This document shows positions 37,870 to 48,906 of a stretch of 64,000 nucleotides of DNA, piece by piece. Both the position numbers and the translations under genes were made by a program. The notes under the pieces were generated by a model. That model had not been told where the DNA came from. It did no database searches and saw only the letters and a list, made by a program, of their open reading frames with translations. Location: NCBI GenBank assembly GCA_029255685.2, contig CM055313.2:22669079-22733078 (forward strand), written 5' to 3'. This DNA is from Silene conica (lineage: Eukaryota; Streptophyta; Magnoliopsida; Caryophyllales; Caryophyllaceae). Position 1 is the stretch's first letter. Each line of letters starts with the position of its first letter.

Positions 37870-38608
37870 TTCTAATAGATGAGTTATACGGAGTATGTCT
37901 TAATCTAACTAAATTAAAATCTCACACTATACTTTTTCAAAAAAAAAATTAAAAAATATGCAATATATCTTAATGTGATAAATATTTCATTATTAACTTA
38001 CTCAATCCTCAAAATAATTACAATTGTTTTTAATAGATATATATGTAAGGCAAACAAATTTTTTTAGCATGGTATATAATCATAGAACTTGGGGATCCAA
38101 TGTATAATTTGACACAGGGCCTCCAAATTAAATTGGACATTCCTCGTGAATATACTTTAAAAAATATTATTTGTAAGCTGATATTTAAATACTTACAGTT
38201 TGGGATAAAAATTCATAAAATTAAAATTTCAATAAAATAATAATAATATATAAATATAATAAAATGTGGTTAAAGAGTTATATGTAAGAGACCGCTTAAA
38301 AGTAAATGAAAAGAACAAAGTGGGAGATGAGGTTTTCTATTTAATTTTAGTTTTGTCTTCTCAATAACTTCGTTACTTCATCGTGTGAAGTGCTCATAAA
38401 TTATCTATATGTCATTCTTCTAAAATTAAAAGAAATGGAGAAATAATGCCTATAATTCAGTATTCATGTCTAATGGATGGTGTATTATTTTAATTTGTAA
38501 TGCTCATTTCATGTATTCTCCACCAACCCTCTAAATTTTAGATTTTATCATATATAATACTTATTTATACAACCATTTTCAAAACACTACACAAAATACA
38601 AAATCGCA
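37870..38608. promoter_or_regulatory. Upstream region of the BAHD acyltransferase gene
   Basis: AT-rich intergenic DNA without a transposon with supported ends. A TATA-like ATATATAATA lies at about 38550, some 60 bp before the start codon, a plausible but unproven core promoter position. Confidence 0.4.
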
Positions 38609-40211
38609 ATGGAGACCAATGTTATAGTAATTGACAACTATATAGAAACGGATGAAATAGTCATGTTAATGTCTCCAAAAGTTTTAGTCCCTCCTGAAAT
38701 TATATTTTTGTCAAATATTGACCAAGCAGTGACTTTTCCTGTTGAAACCCTTTACTTTTTTCAAGTTGAAGAAGATAAAAAAGCACCCACAAATGGTATT
38801 GCTAACCAAGTGAAGAAAGCAACATGTGAACTTCTTATCCCTTACTATTTTATGGCAGGTAGACTAAAATTTAATGGTGATTCGCATAAATTAGAGCTTG
38901 TTTGTAATAATGCTGGAATTCCTTTTGTTAGCGCGAGTTCAAAGCTTATGTTAGGTGACTTAGGAGATCTTTCTCTTCCTAACCCTACATTTGGTTACTT
39001 CATCCATCGGCCAAGCGTATACGGGAAATTAGATGAAAGACCGCTTTTAACAATCAAAGTAAGTTCTTTATAAATAATTAATTTAATATTTCTGACTTCT
39101 TATGAATAATATTTAATTTAGTATACATTGCATAGTATCTTTGATAAAATACTCATCACAAAAAATTGAAAAGAAAAACAATTTAATAAGACAAATAGTG
39201 TGTTACATAACGATTATATGCTTCTAGTTTCTGCATGAGATAATAGTTAGTGAACGTATGTAATAAGAGCTATTAATTTTGATATGATACTTATCATGCT
39301 TTTTACAGGTTACAAGATTCACGTGTGGAGGATTTTCAGTTGGGTTTTTAACAAGCCACGCAATTTTAGACGGCAAAGCTGCTTGTGAAATGTTTTTGAA
39401 TCTCGTGTCAATATGCAAGGGTGAAGGCTTAAAATTTCCAGTAATATGCAACAATAGGACATCAATCAAAGCCAGAAATCCTCCTACAGTCAAATACCCT
39501 CACAATGAATATATAATGTTACCAAAAATATCTTCTCTTGCAACTGCCTTTACTACCTCTTATGAATCAGCGCCATCTCCATTGATCTTTGCAAAAAAAT
39601 ACTCTCATAAACTTTTTAAATTTAATCTTCAAATGATAAATCTACTTAAAGATAAATCAAAGATAAAATGCTCAACTTTTGAGGCTATCGTTGCACATAT
39701 ATGGAAGCAAAGAACAAAGGCAGTTTTCGACAAATCTGATGACTTGTCAACTGTTTTATTTGCAGTAGACATACGATCAATGATTTCACCACCCTTACCA
39801 GAGGGATTTGTCGGAAATGCTGTAGTTACAGCTTTTGCCACTTCAAAAGTCATCGACTTACTGGAAAACCCAATCTCATTTGGTGTAACGTTGATCAAAG
39901 AAGCTAAAGAAAGAATAACAGAAGATTACATAAGGTCGGTGATTGATTGGTTGGAAATTTATAAGGGTATTCCAGCAACAACTAATGGTAATTTTTACGT
40001 ATCGGCATGGTGTAAACTTCCATTTGGTGACCTTGATTTCGGGTATGGACGTCCGATACATATGGGACCAGTTCTAAGTGGAAGCGATGAGTTTGTGTTG
40101 TTACTTTCTAAAGGAAATGCAAATCAAAATGGGAACGCAGGTATAAATGTATGGATGGGTCTTGAAGAGGAAAAAATGAACAAGTTTATAACTTACGTGT
40201 TCGATATATAA
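38609..40211 (+). CDS. BAHD-family acyltransferase (2 exons)
   Basis: Exon 1 is 38609-39058 and exon 2 is 39309-40211, joined at AAA/GTAAGT ... TTTTTACAG/GTT in phase 0. The product is 450 residues, normal for BAHD enzymes, which move acyl groups from acyl-CoA to alcohols or amines in the cytosol. The catalytic HxxxD motif is HAILD at residues 167-171, the first in exon 2. The structural DFGWG motif is DFGYG at 393-397. The N-terminal pattern (FLSNIDQ, YYFMAGRL) resembles the group with omega-hydroxy-fatty-acid feruloyl and fatty-alcohol caffeoyl transferases, which act in suberin and wax formation. Substrate cannot be told from sequence. The frame is intact, with one intron near the usual BAHD position. 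Confidence 0.88.
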
Positions 40212-40372
40212 TTGTGATTATTACATCTAAAACCATTGTTTTAAAACTAAAAAAATAATAGCTTTAAACTTGCAATAAATGTATAATGTTTTGTTATAAA
40301 ATGTCTTAGGAGTCCCTCATAAATGTACTATATATATGATATATCCCTATTGAAATGAATAAATAAAATTAA
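40212..40372. terminator. Shared 3' flank between the BAHD gene and a LINE
   Basis: AT-rich sequence after the stop codon, with several AATAAA-like signals (for example GAATAAATAAAATT at 40357-40370) suitable for polyadenylation of the BAHD transcript. The minus-strand LINE ends against it. Confidence 0.4.
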
Positions 40373-41382
40373 TTTTTTTTTTTGAAAATAAACCTCAGAA
40401 GGTTTATACCATATCTATTAAATCACGAGTCACTAACTCTCCAACGTTCAATGGAAGCTCACTGCTCTACTCCCGCCTTTCGTAAGTCTAAGTTAGGACA
40501 TGAGCAAGAGCATGAACCACTCTATTACATTGCCTACGATTAAAAGAAAATGTAACATTATCAAAAAAAATTACTCAAAGAGAAGATATCCTCATAGATT
40601 AAGCTAATATCGCTTCTGGAACGAGTTCGTTGTTGAAGCTCCATCATCACCTCTTGACAGTCGCCCTCGATGATCACACTCTTACACTTCTGTCGCTTGG
40701 CTTCTTTAAGTTTAATAAGAACCGCTTCCGCCTCCGCTACCTTCACCTCCCCCGCTCCTCTTCTCTGATGTGTCAAACCCCAAAGCACGCACTCCTTATC
40801 GTCCCTACAGACCACTCTTGCACTTACCCCAACCCCTTCAATAACTCTTGCATCGACATTGATTTTGAGTTCGCCTTTCCCTGGTAGTAACTGCCCCCTG
40901 CTCCTCTGTCCAACAACACTATCGACCTTCTCTCCTCGTCCCCTCTTCCCGTCTTCGCCCAGTGAGACCCAAAACCAGCTTCCCTCGCCCCTCCCTCCTC
41001 CCTCACCCCTCACTCCTCGCATTTTCGCACAGAGATCCATGGCCCTCCTAATGACATCCCTCTCCTCTCCTCCTTTTCCCTCAAAGACGATCTTATTTCT
41101 TCGCTCCCATATAGCCCAACACGTTGTCATGAACAAACCACACTCGTCCTCCCGTAAATCTCTCATGACACCTTCCGCCCACTCCCTCACCCATCCAGTC
41201 CCACACCCTTCTTGTATCTCCAACCTAAGCCCCTCCCATATCCCCTCAACCCATCCACAATCCCTAACAATATGGAGACTAGTCTCCATATTATTAAAAC
41301 AGAGCAGATAGTTCGTATCATTGCTACTTAGCCTCTTCGCGATATTTCTAATGTGTCTCGTGCAAATCATCAAAAATGATTA
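40373..41382 (-). mobile_element. 5'-truncated LINE (L1-type) with RNase H region
   Basis: The minus-strand frame at 41373-40561 (270 codons) is open. Its start has the zinc-finger-like LLCFNNMETSLHIVRDC of plant L1 elements. The second half is an RNase H-like domain with KINVDARV, AEAEAVLIKL and VIIEGDCQEV, carrying the acidic positions of the RVT_3 family. A T-run at 40373-40383 is the A-tail on the minus strand. ATATCCCT..TG.AAA at 40341 and again at 41383 may be a decayed target duplication. It is a dead insertion 3' of the BAHD gene; the long frame alone does not show function. Confidence 0.72.
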
Positions 41383-41589
41383 ATATCCCTTTGGAAAATA
41401 TTATGATGATATTAAATTACATTAACCAATATTTTTCCATTTTAATGGTGTTTACAATTACTTCATATAAAAAATAATAATTTAAAACATAAGAAATCCA
41501 AAAATATGACATTTCATTAGGCAATGAAAATAAATAAACGATATGGGTAAAATTACTCCATATTAAAGTAGCCTCTCGTTTAAATATTG

Positions 41590-41933
41590 AAGACTAGTTC
41601 ACATTAGAGTGATAGGAGACCTTCTCACTTGGAATTGATAGGAGGCCGTATCACATTACATTCATAGGAGGTGGCTTAGACTAAAATGATAAGAGAATAT
41701 CTCATATTATATTGATGGAAGATCGTCTTAAATTATAATAACGATCATGTCTCATGTTAAATAGATATGAGATCGTCGAAAATTAATTATATAGGAACCT
41801 GTCTAAATTAAATAGAGATGATATCGTCTTAAATTATAATGACGATTGTTTCTCATGTTAAATAGATATGAGATCGTCTAAAATTAATTAGATAGTAACT
41901 CGCCAAAATTAAATAGATATGATATCGTCTTAA
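41590..41933. repeat. Minisatellite, ~25-bp monomers, left part
   Basis: Degenerate monomers of 24-26 bp (for example GAGATCGTCTAAAATTAATT-AGATAG, GATATCGTCTTAAATTATAA-TGAC) follow each other. The last eight form two units with a period of about 101 bp. The array resumes at 55041 beyond the Helitron with TTAAATTATAATGACGATTG. It has no coding capacity. Confidence 0.8.
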
Positions 41934-42433
41934 TCATCATTATTACTATAAAAGAAGAATGGATTTCCGCTTACGTGGCGCAATCATGTCGCAGCATTGG
42001 GTATTTCGAGCTCTCACATTCATCCTCAGCATTTTCAATTTTTTTAGACCAATCAGATTTACTCATCTATGCCACCTCATATTAATTTAATAATTTAATA
42101 ATTTAATAATAATTTATTTATTTATAAAATACAAAAACTGAATCAGAATAAAATCCTTCCAAATTTGACTCATTCTCATTTTACCAGAATATAATCATCA
42201 TAATCATTCTGAATACAATTCTGAATACAATCATTCTTAATACAATTATCCTTTCTATATTTTGAATAATGATGAAAGAAAGCAAAATGTCACCCAAAAC
42301 TGATTGTTCGTCTTTTTCAAAAATCATAATCAAAGTCCAACTATTGCCACATCCTTTCTATATCATTGATGAAACATCCATTTCAGGTATGTCAACACGT
42401 TTTCGAGAAGGTTTATTAAATCCATTTCAGAAC

Positions 42434-42703
42434 TCTAAATAGTGTTAGCTTCTTCGTTTATCAGATTGTGCCGGCGATGTTTGGACTATTTGCATATAAA
42501 GCTGCTGCACTGATTCAGGTTTATATAGACAATGAAAACTTGGAATTAGAGTTTGTAGAAGATATTTAGAGCTCTGATAAATGAAACGCATTAACTTGGT
42601 GAATAATACGTCTCCAAGCTTCACTCGAAGCTCTACTGCTCCATCCATAGGTATATGAAGAGTCTGTTCATAAGCGAAGAGTATATTCAGTCCATTTTCA
42701 TCC
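42434..42703 (-). pseudogene. Unidentified coding-like fragment in the Helitron
   Basis: The minus strand reads ENGLNILFAYEQTLHIPMDG and continues as AVELRVKLGDVLFTKLMRF. Removing the LTR element and one CATCC copy extends the frame upstream without interruption (RITYSDENG at the junction, 51227-51240). I do not recognise the family. It may be a gene piece captured by the Helitron; chance is not excluded. Confidence 0.4.
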
Positions 42704-45016
42704 TGATGAGTAATATTTTGTACCATTTTACCCCTCATTTATACCTTGTTTCGATTCGATTTTACGTGTTTAATTAAATAAATAGCTCATTTTACTATTT
42801 AATTAGTAATTATTAGTTTTATTTTATCTATTGTGAATATTTGTTAAATTTGTGGAATTTGGTTCTATTAAATCGTTTTAGTGTTGTTTAATAGCTATTT
42901 CGTGAATAAAAACGGAAAATCTAAAGCCGGGTTTACGAAGATGAGTCAACGTTTGGCAAGGCGGAGTCAAAATGGAGCAAATGAGTCAAATGTAGGAAGA
43001 AAGTCAATTGTTGACTTTATCCAACAACAAACCCCCTGACCTCCTTTACCTTTTCACCACCTTCACAGACCTTCATCTCCCACATTTTCCATCAGATCAC
43101 CATTCATCATCAATTCGCCATTAATAATCATGATCTTCATCACCTCCACCATCCACAACCACCATTGCTACCCCACCGCATCACCAGCGCAATCACCACG
43201 CACCCTTACTTCACCACCATTTCCGTCGTCACCAATTCAAACCACCATTCACCATTCTCAACCACGAGTTCAGACCACCATCTTCCACCATTCACGGCGA
43301 GCAACCCATCATCTGCTCGGTTTCACCACCACTGCTCACCCAACTCGAATACCAACACCATTTTCGCACCTTATACCCACCTTCAGACACCATCACCACC
43401 ACCCGCCACAGCAACGACGTCATCCGCCATCATCAACATCCACGACCACCATTGCTACCCATCACTACCAGCCGCTTCGACCATCCCCTGCTCCATCCAG
43501 CCCTCCTTTTCGTACAACCAGCGCAACCTCAACCAATTCGAACTCCACCACCGCGGCAGACCACCAGTCGCTCCATCACCCAATCAAATTCCGGCCCTGC
43601 GCCACCGTGCTCTCCCTTCAGACACCTTCATCTCCCCATTTCAGCCCTGCAACTCAATCCGCCACCACAGAGCACCACCGTCCCGGCTGAAGCATCACAT
43701 CTCGCACTCGCTCCGTTCATGGCCATCAGTGATAACAACTTGTGTGATTGTATTTGAGTGACTCAATTAATCACTTAAATGGGTTTATCAATTCAGAAGC
43801 AGAAGAAGAGCAGTTGGATTTGTGGAAGAAGAGCAGAAAACTAATCGAAGAGGAGCAGAAAATGAATCAGAATTGGATGAATAATAAAAAGTGGGTTTAT
43901 CAGATTAAGGAGTATCAAAAGTGCAGGAAATGGGTTTTGAAGAATAGAATGGACAAAAAGACGATGTTGGCCTTGTTAACAAAAGATGGAGGATAACTTT
44001 AAGTGAGGGCAGTTTAGTACTTTTATATTTCTTTTTAGAACTTGTATAAAAGGCACAACACAGAACGAGACGCAGTTTTGTTTTTGGTTTTTCAGAAATG
44101 AAAACAGTAGGGTAGAGAATAGTGTAGTTTATTATTTTTCTTCTTTTAACTATTCTCATTTACTCATTTAATTAGTTAACAAGATTCGAGCTTTTGTAAT
44201 CCGTCTTCTAGATCTACATTTTAATGCTCATTTCCTTTCAAGTTTGGTATAATTTCTCACTCTCTTTTGATGTTCTTGTTTTTTTTATCATTTATTATAT
44301 TTTTGTAGATGTAGTATTTAATTTCTCTAAAGTTTCAATATTTATTAGTTTAATTATGTTAATTTCATGTTTAATGATAGTGGGTAGTTTATTTAGTGTT
44401 AATTTAATTATGTTAGAGTAGTTTAATAGTTAGGGGATGAGATTAGTGTAGAAAAGTTTGAGTCTTGTATGTGGGTAATTGTTTAAATAATGTTTGGTTG
44501 GATTATTGTTCATTATTAGTCTTGTGATACTAATGACGATTAGTGTGCTTAATTATGCCAACGAGAAATCCGAGGTTTAATTGGTTTAGTTACTTGACTA
44601 TGATTGTTAAGTTGACGTCACGAAAGTGAGTTAATGTATTGATCGGGAATTTAATTAGTTGTTCGAGAGAATGCTAGTTCGAGACCCTAATCGACGATAA
44701 TCACCTTGCTTATTGCGTGAATTAGTGATTTGAAAGAATGCTAATTTATGTCATGTTTCCCTATTGCTAGACCCATACTTGACTACATGACACCCCATAC
44801 CCCTAACTCCCTTAATTTATCGTTTACTCTTATTTTTTTTAGCTTTAGACTTTAGTTATCTATCTCACATTCTTGTTGATCGACTAAACTAAAACTAGAC
44901 CAAGACTTATAGCCTAACCCCACCATCCTTTGGGTTCGACCCTAAATTATACTACTTAATTTGGGAGTTTACAAATTGTTTTTGGTGCCGGAATTGACGA
45001 CAAAATCCGGCCATCA
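42704..45016 (+). repeat. 5' LTR
   Basis: It runs from TGATGAGTAATATTTTG to CCGGCCATCA, 2313 bp, with TG...CA ends. A C-rich, CCA/CAC-biased stretch (43050-43690) gives three overlapping open frames; they look like composition effects rather than genes. A TATA box lies at 44045-44053. The 3' part ends in a segment starting GGGTTCGACCCTAAATTATA. Confidence 0.92.
44045..44053 (+). promoter_or_regulatory. TATA box of the 5' LTR
   Basis: TATAAAAGG with a downstream GC-richer CACAACACAGAACGAG, in the expected U3/R position. The same box occurs in the 3' LTR at 50249-50257. Confidence 0.65.
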
Positions 45017-45225
45017 AAATGGCGCCGTTGCCGGGGATGGTGCTTTGTTAGATATAAGTTTTTGTTGAGTTTTAGGTCTAGTCTTTTATTTGCTTTCAAA
45101 AAAACCCGGCAATGCCGGCCATCAAAATGGCGCCGTTGCCGGGGATGGTGCTTCGTTAGATATAAGTTTTTGTTGAGTTTTAGGCTTAGTCATTTTATTG
45201 CTTTTTCTTAAAAAAGAAAAAAAAC
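45012..45225 (+). repeat. Tandem duplication of the primer-site region (period 108 bp)
   Basis: The unit starting CATCAAAATGGCGCCG and containing GGTGCTT(T/C)GTTAGATATAAG plus TTTTTGTTGAGTTTTAGG occurs twice. A second intact tRNA-Asp site therefore lies at 45128-45146. The first unit ends in CCCGGCAATGCCGGCCATCA, which echoes the LTR end. Confidence 0.88.
45020..45038 (+). other. tRNA-Asp primer binding site, first copy
   Basis: TGGCGCCGTTGCCGGGGAT is complementary to the 3' end of plant tRNA-Asp including CCA. It starts 3 nt after the LTR, as expected for minus-strand priming. Athila elements are known to use tRNA-Asp. Confidence 0.9.
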
Positions 45226-45333
45226 AAAAAAAAAATAGAATATTTGAAAAAAGAAAAAAATATGTTGTTTCTTTATTTATTGCATCTTTAGTTTTAGTTT
45301 TAGTCACTTGCATTTAGAGTCTCTTTTTCTATC

Positions 45334-47118
45334 ATGTCTTCATGCATGACTTTACGTGACCATAGTAGACTCGACCCAAAGTTGTGTGACTCTCCTATTG
45401 ATATTGGAGAGGATGTGGAGCTTGGGCTACATCCGGAGTGGGTTGAGATCTTTGAAAAAGATTCATTCCGTGGGTCACCTAATAAGTGTGTGCTTGACCA
45501 TCTTAAACGTTTTAATAGAAAGTGTCTTTTGGTGAGAAAGAATGGTGTGCCAATTCATGTTGTGAAACTTATGCTTTTCCCTCTTACTCTTGGGGATGGA
45601 GCCGAGAAATGGTTATATTCTCACCCTCCTAGCACATTTTCTACATGGGATGACCTTGTCCAAGCCTTTCTTGCAAAATATTTTCCACCTTCGAAAACCG
45701 CTAAACTAAGAAATGAGATCGTTTCTTTTCATCAAGGCGAGTTTGAGAATTTGAGTGAGGCTTGGGAAAGGTTAAATGAACTTTTGATATCTTGTCCACA
45801 TCATGGGATCCCAATTTGGCTAATTATGCAAACTTTCTTTAACAATTTACATCAATCCGTTAAAGAATTGATAAATGCTTCGGCCGGAGGTGCCTTTTAT
45901 GATTTGGGTGATGATGAGGCAAGATCATTGCTTGAGAAAGTGGCTATGACCGATGCTAATTGTGGGTTTGGGAGAGTGACAAGATTGGTTGAACCACAAG
46001 TTGAGGTTGATTCTCCCCCTTATGTTCACAATGTTCAACACAATTATGTTGTTCCTCCCTCCCTAATTAAGAGTGATGTGCATGCATTTTCATTTTCTTG
46101 TGTTACATGTGGTTATTTGGGACATGATTCTAATGCTTGTTCTTTATATGCATCCCCACCTCCCATGTATAAGAATATGATGAATTATGATGATAATATG
46201 CACAATGTTCATTCATACCATACTCCTTTTTACTCAAATGATGCCATGCATGTTTCCTCATCTAATTATATGTCATGTGGTGATTGTGGGGATGACCTTG
46301 ACTTTTGTTCTTCCTATGCTCCTCAAGAACCCTTGGATGATTATTTGATGAGTGATGAGTGTGAGATGGAGGTTATGAGGTTTGAGTGTGATGATTTGAT
46401 TGAGTTACGTGGAGAGAAAGTTGTGGAGCCATGGGATGTACATGAATTGGAGTGTGTATCATTTGAGGTTGATCATGAGTTGTTGGGAAAAGAGTTTATT
46501 GAGAGAGTGATTCTTGAGTTTGACATAGATGATGAAGTGAGTAAAGAGGAAGAAGTAGGGAGTTATGAGGTGCATCCCATTGATGACCCTCTTCTTGAGA
46601 GATCTGAGGTTTGCTTTTGTATTGAGGGTGAGTCACATCTATCATCCACCGATCATGAAGACCTTATTTCTCTTACTCCTTTGCTTGCTTTTATTTTTGA
46701 TGATTGTGATTGTGACGTTCCCCTCAAAGAGGTTGATTTGTTCTATGACGATTACTTGCTTGAAATTTGTGAAAATGGGGACAAAATCAACACTCTTGGA
46801 GGGGACATAAATGAATGTTGTGATGAGGTTCATGATGTGAAGGGTCTTGGCCTTCCCCATACGCCTTTGGAACGAGATGGTAAGATTATGGGTGAGTTTG
46901 ATGTTTTCGGTATGCTCATCTATGCTTATACATTGTTTCTAACTCATCTTGTTTCTTATAGGTGCTATTGGTCTTGCTTATTGCTCATGATTTCCTATGA
47001 CCATCTATGTGAGGATTGGTCTACTTTGTTTGATAAGCTAATGAGGTCTTTAACCGGATTTTTACATGATTCACTTGCATGTAGCATTTTTGTCCCCATT
47101 CTCCCTTCTTACACTTGA
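45334..47118 (+). CDS. gag: Athila/Tat-type gag polyprotein
   Basis: The intact 594-codon frame starts 188 bp after the second primer site. The retrotransposon gag capsid-like domain (Retrotrans_gag) covers about residues 45-200, with LFPLTLGDGAEKWL, AFLAKYFPPSKTAKLRNEI and EAWERLNELLISCPHHGIP, as in Athila gag. A CCHC zinc knuckle CVTCGYLGHDSNAC is at residues 256-269. The C-terminal half is acidic, with many D/E/H/C residues and no recognised domain. There is no protease motif. Gag would form the particle that packages element RNA. The open frame and near-identical LTRs suggest a young element. Confidence 0.9.
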   Translation: MSSCMTLRDHSRLDPKLCDSPIDIGEDVELGLHPEWVEIFEKDSFRGSPNKCVLDHLKRFNRKCLLVRKNGVPIHVVKLMLFPLTLGDGAEKWLYSHPPSTFSTWDDLVQAFLAKYFPPSKTAKLRNEIVSFHQGEFENLSEAWERLNELLISCPHHGIPIWLIMQTFFNNLHQSVKELINASAGGAFYDLGDDEARSLLEKVAMTDANCGFGRVTRLVEPQVEVDSPPYVHNVQHNYVVPPSLIKSDVHAFSFSCVTCGYLGHDSNACSLYASPPPMYKNMMNYDDNMHNVHSYHTPFYSNDAMHVSSSNYMSCGDCGDDLDFCSSYAPQEPLDDYLMSDECEMEVMRFECDDLIELRGEKVVEPWDVHELECVSFEVDHELLGKEFIERVILEFDIDDEVSKEEEVGSYEVHPIDDPLLERSEVCFCIEGESHLSSTDHEDLISLTPLLAFIFDDCDCDVPLKEVDLFYDDYLLEICENGDKINTLGGDINECCDEVHDVKGLGLPHTPLERDGKIMGEFDVFGMLIYAYTLFLTHLVSYRCYWSCLLLMISYDHLCEDWSTLFDKLMRSLTGFLHDSLACSIFVPILPSYT

Positions 47119-48906
47119 TTTTTGAGGGCAATGCCCGTCTCAAGTGTGGGGAGAGAATTTTGAAAGAAAAAATCTTGAAAATTCAAAAAATATGTTTTGC
47201 TTTCTTATCTCCTCCCTACATTTGGTCCATTGAGGACAATGTACATTTTAAGTGTGGGGAGGGGATTTATTTCATATTCGTTTCATTTAAAAAAAAAAAA
47301 AACCATAAAAATTTGAAAAATTTCAAAAACATGTCTTTATCTTATTAGTGTAGAATTGTATATATTTTTGCTTGTTTTCTCTCCTTTTGCATAGGCACTA
47401 CCTTACTTGAGCACCGCTTTGGATTGTGAAGATGCCAAGGTATGATCGCTCCAACCCCAATTTCACTCTCATTTTCATTTTTTTGCTACAATTGAGGAGG
47501 ATGGGCTTGTATTTGGAGGATGTGGAGTATATTGTGGAGATTGGTGTGTGGTTTGTGTGCTTTTGTGCTGATAGGAGATGCATTAGTTTTGCTTGACATG
47601 TAGTTTGATAGTCTCATTTGCATTATAACATGTTTATATTAGTTGCATTCATGGCATATAGTTGCATTAGGAAAAGTGTTTTGAAAATGCCTAATTGAGA
47701 ACTTTGACAAAATCGTTTAGGCCATTGCAAATAATTTTTCTACTTGTGACTTTGCCTTTTAGAATGGTTTTAAAACACCCTAGGTTATGCTTTTCTAGTA
47801 TCTTTCGAACCATGATCCAATACCTAGTCAAGGGTTTGCATGTGAGTCACCTTGTCCAACCCCGTGATGTGAAATGGTTATGATTAGCTTGTCTTGGTGA
47901 CCTTGTTAGACTTGGCGGTTTGGCAACTCAAAAATCAATTTTTCATGAATAATTTTGGAATGCTCTCTTCAATAATCTTAATGTGCAAAAGCTTTGATTA
48001 AGAAAGAAACCTCGAAAAAAAGGTTGTTGAAAAAGAATAAAGACATGTTGTTTTGGTGGAGGCGTACCACTTCGATGTGCTTTGGAGGGTAGCCATTGAA
48101 TTGGCTTCCCACTTGGTTGTGAATTCGACCGCCCAAAGACAGAGTGATTGTCACCCCGATAAGCTATTGTCTAGAGGTTAACCGGTTGCCTAATAAGCGA
48201 TTGGCGAAAGCAAAGGACATTAGCACGCGAGGGACAAACCCCATCTTAACTCATGAAATGAAAAAGAAATGAAAAATCGAATGAGGTCAAGTTTTGAATG
48301 AAATCCACCATTTTGCATTGATTTGAGCATTTCACTCCAAAAAACCAATTTTGCCATTCCGTTTTGTTGATCTTGGGACGACCCATGACCTTTACTATGT
48401 GAAGAATCTAGACTTGTTGTATCTTTTGTCTCTAGCATCGCGGGTATTATCATTCCATTCCATCCGATCGCCCTTGACGAAAGTATTTGGATAGTGGTTA
48501 TGAAAGTAGCCTAGTTTAGCATTATTTGGTGGTGTTTTGTTGTCATCCTTTTTGTCTTAGTGACTTGTAGAATTAGTATTTGTGAGGGAGTTTACGATTT
48601 TGAATTTGTTCTCTTTTAGTTGATTTTCGTCGCTTAGATGAGGAAAGCGGTTTTTCTCTTTTGTGATGCATCTTATGTGTTGACTTGTGCTTCATGTTAG
48701 GTTGTATCAATTTTTCTCGCAAGCCCCCACTTGCCTTGCAAGGGATGCATACCTCATTGCATTTCGGTGTGAGTTGAAGGGACGGAGGAGGCCCGTTAAT
48801 TGCCTACCATCGGATTTTATTAGTGTAGCTAGCCTCTTATATTAAGTGTCTTAGTTTAATTTATGAGCTTACTCGAGGACGAGTAAGGTTTAAGTGTGGG
48901 GATATT
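47119..48906 (+). other. Noncoding interior 3' of gag, with repeated polypurine-like motifs
   Basis: No pol-derived frame occurs here. The motif AAGTGTGGGGA recurs at about 47142-47152, 47250-47260 and 48891-48901, each after GAGGRCRA-like sequence (GAGGGCAATG, GAGGACAATG, GAGGACGAGTAAG). The last copy directly precedes the 3' LTR and is the likely polypurine tract. Confidence 0.7.

Noticed and set aside
40859-41311. Plus-strand 150-codon frame
   Set aside because: It is the antisense shadow of the LINE RNase H frame, whose minus-strand translation has recognisable motifs.
43130-43761. Open frames of 186-198 codons in the LTRs as host genes
   Set aside because: They lie wholly inside LTRs, overlap in different phases, and consist of H/P/S/T from CCA/CAC-biased DNA.
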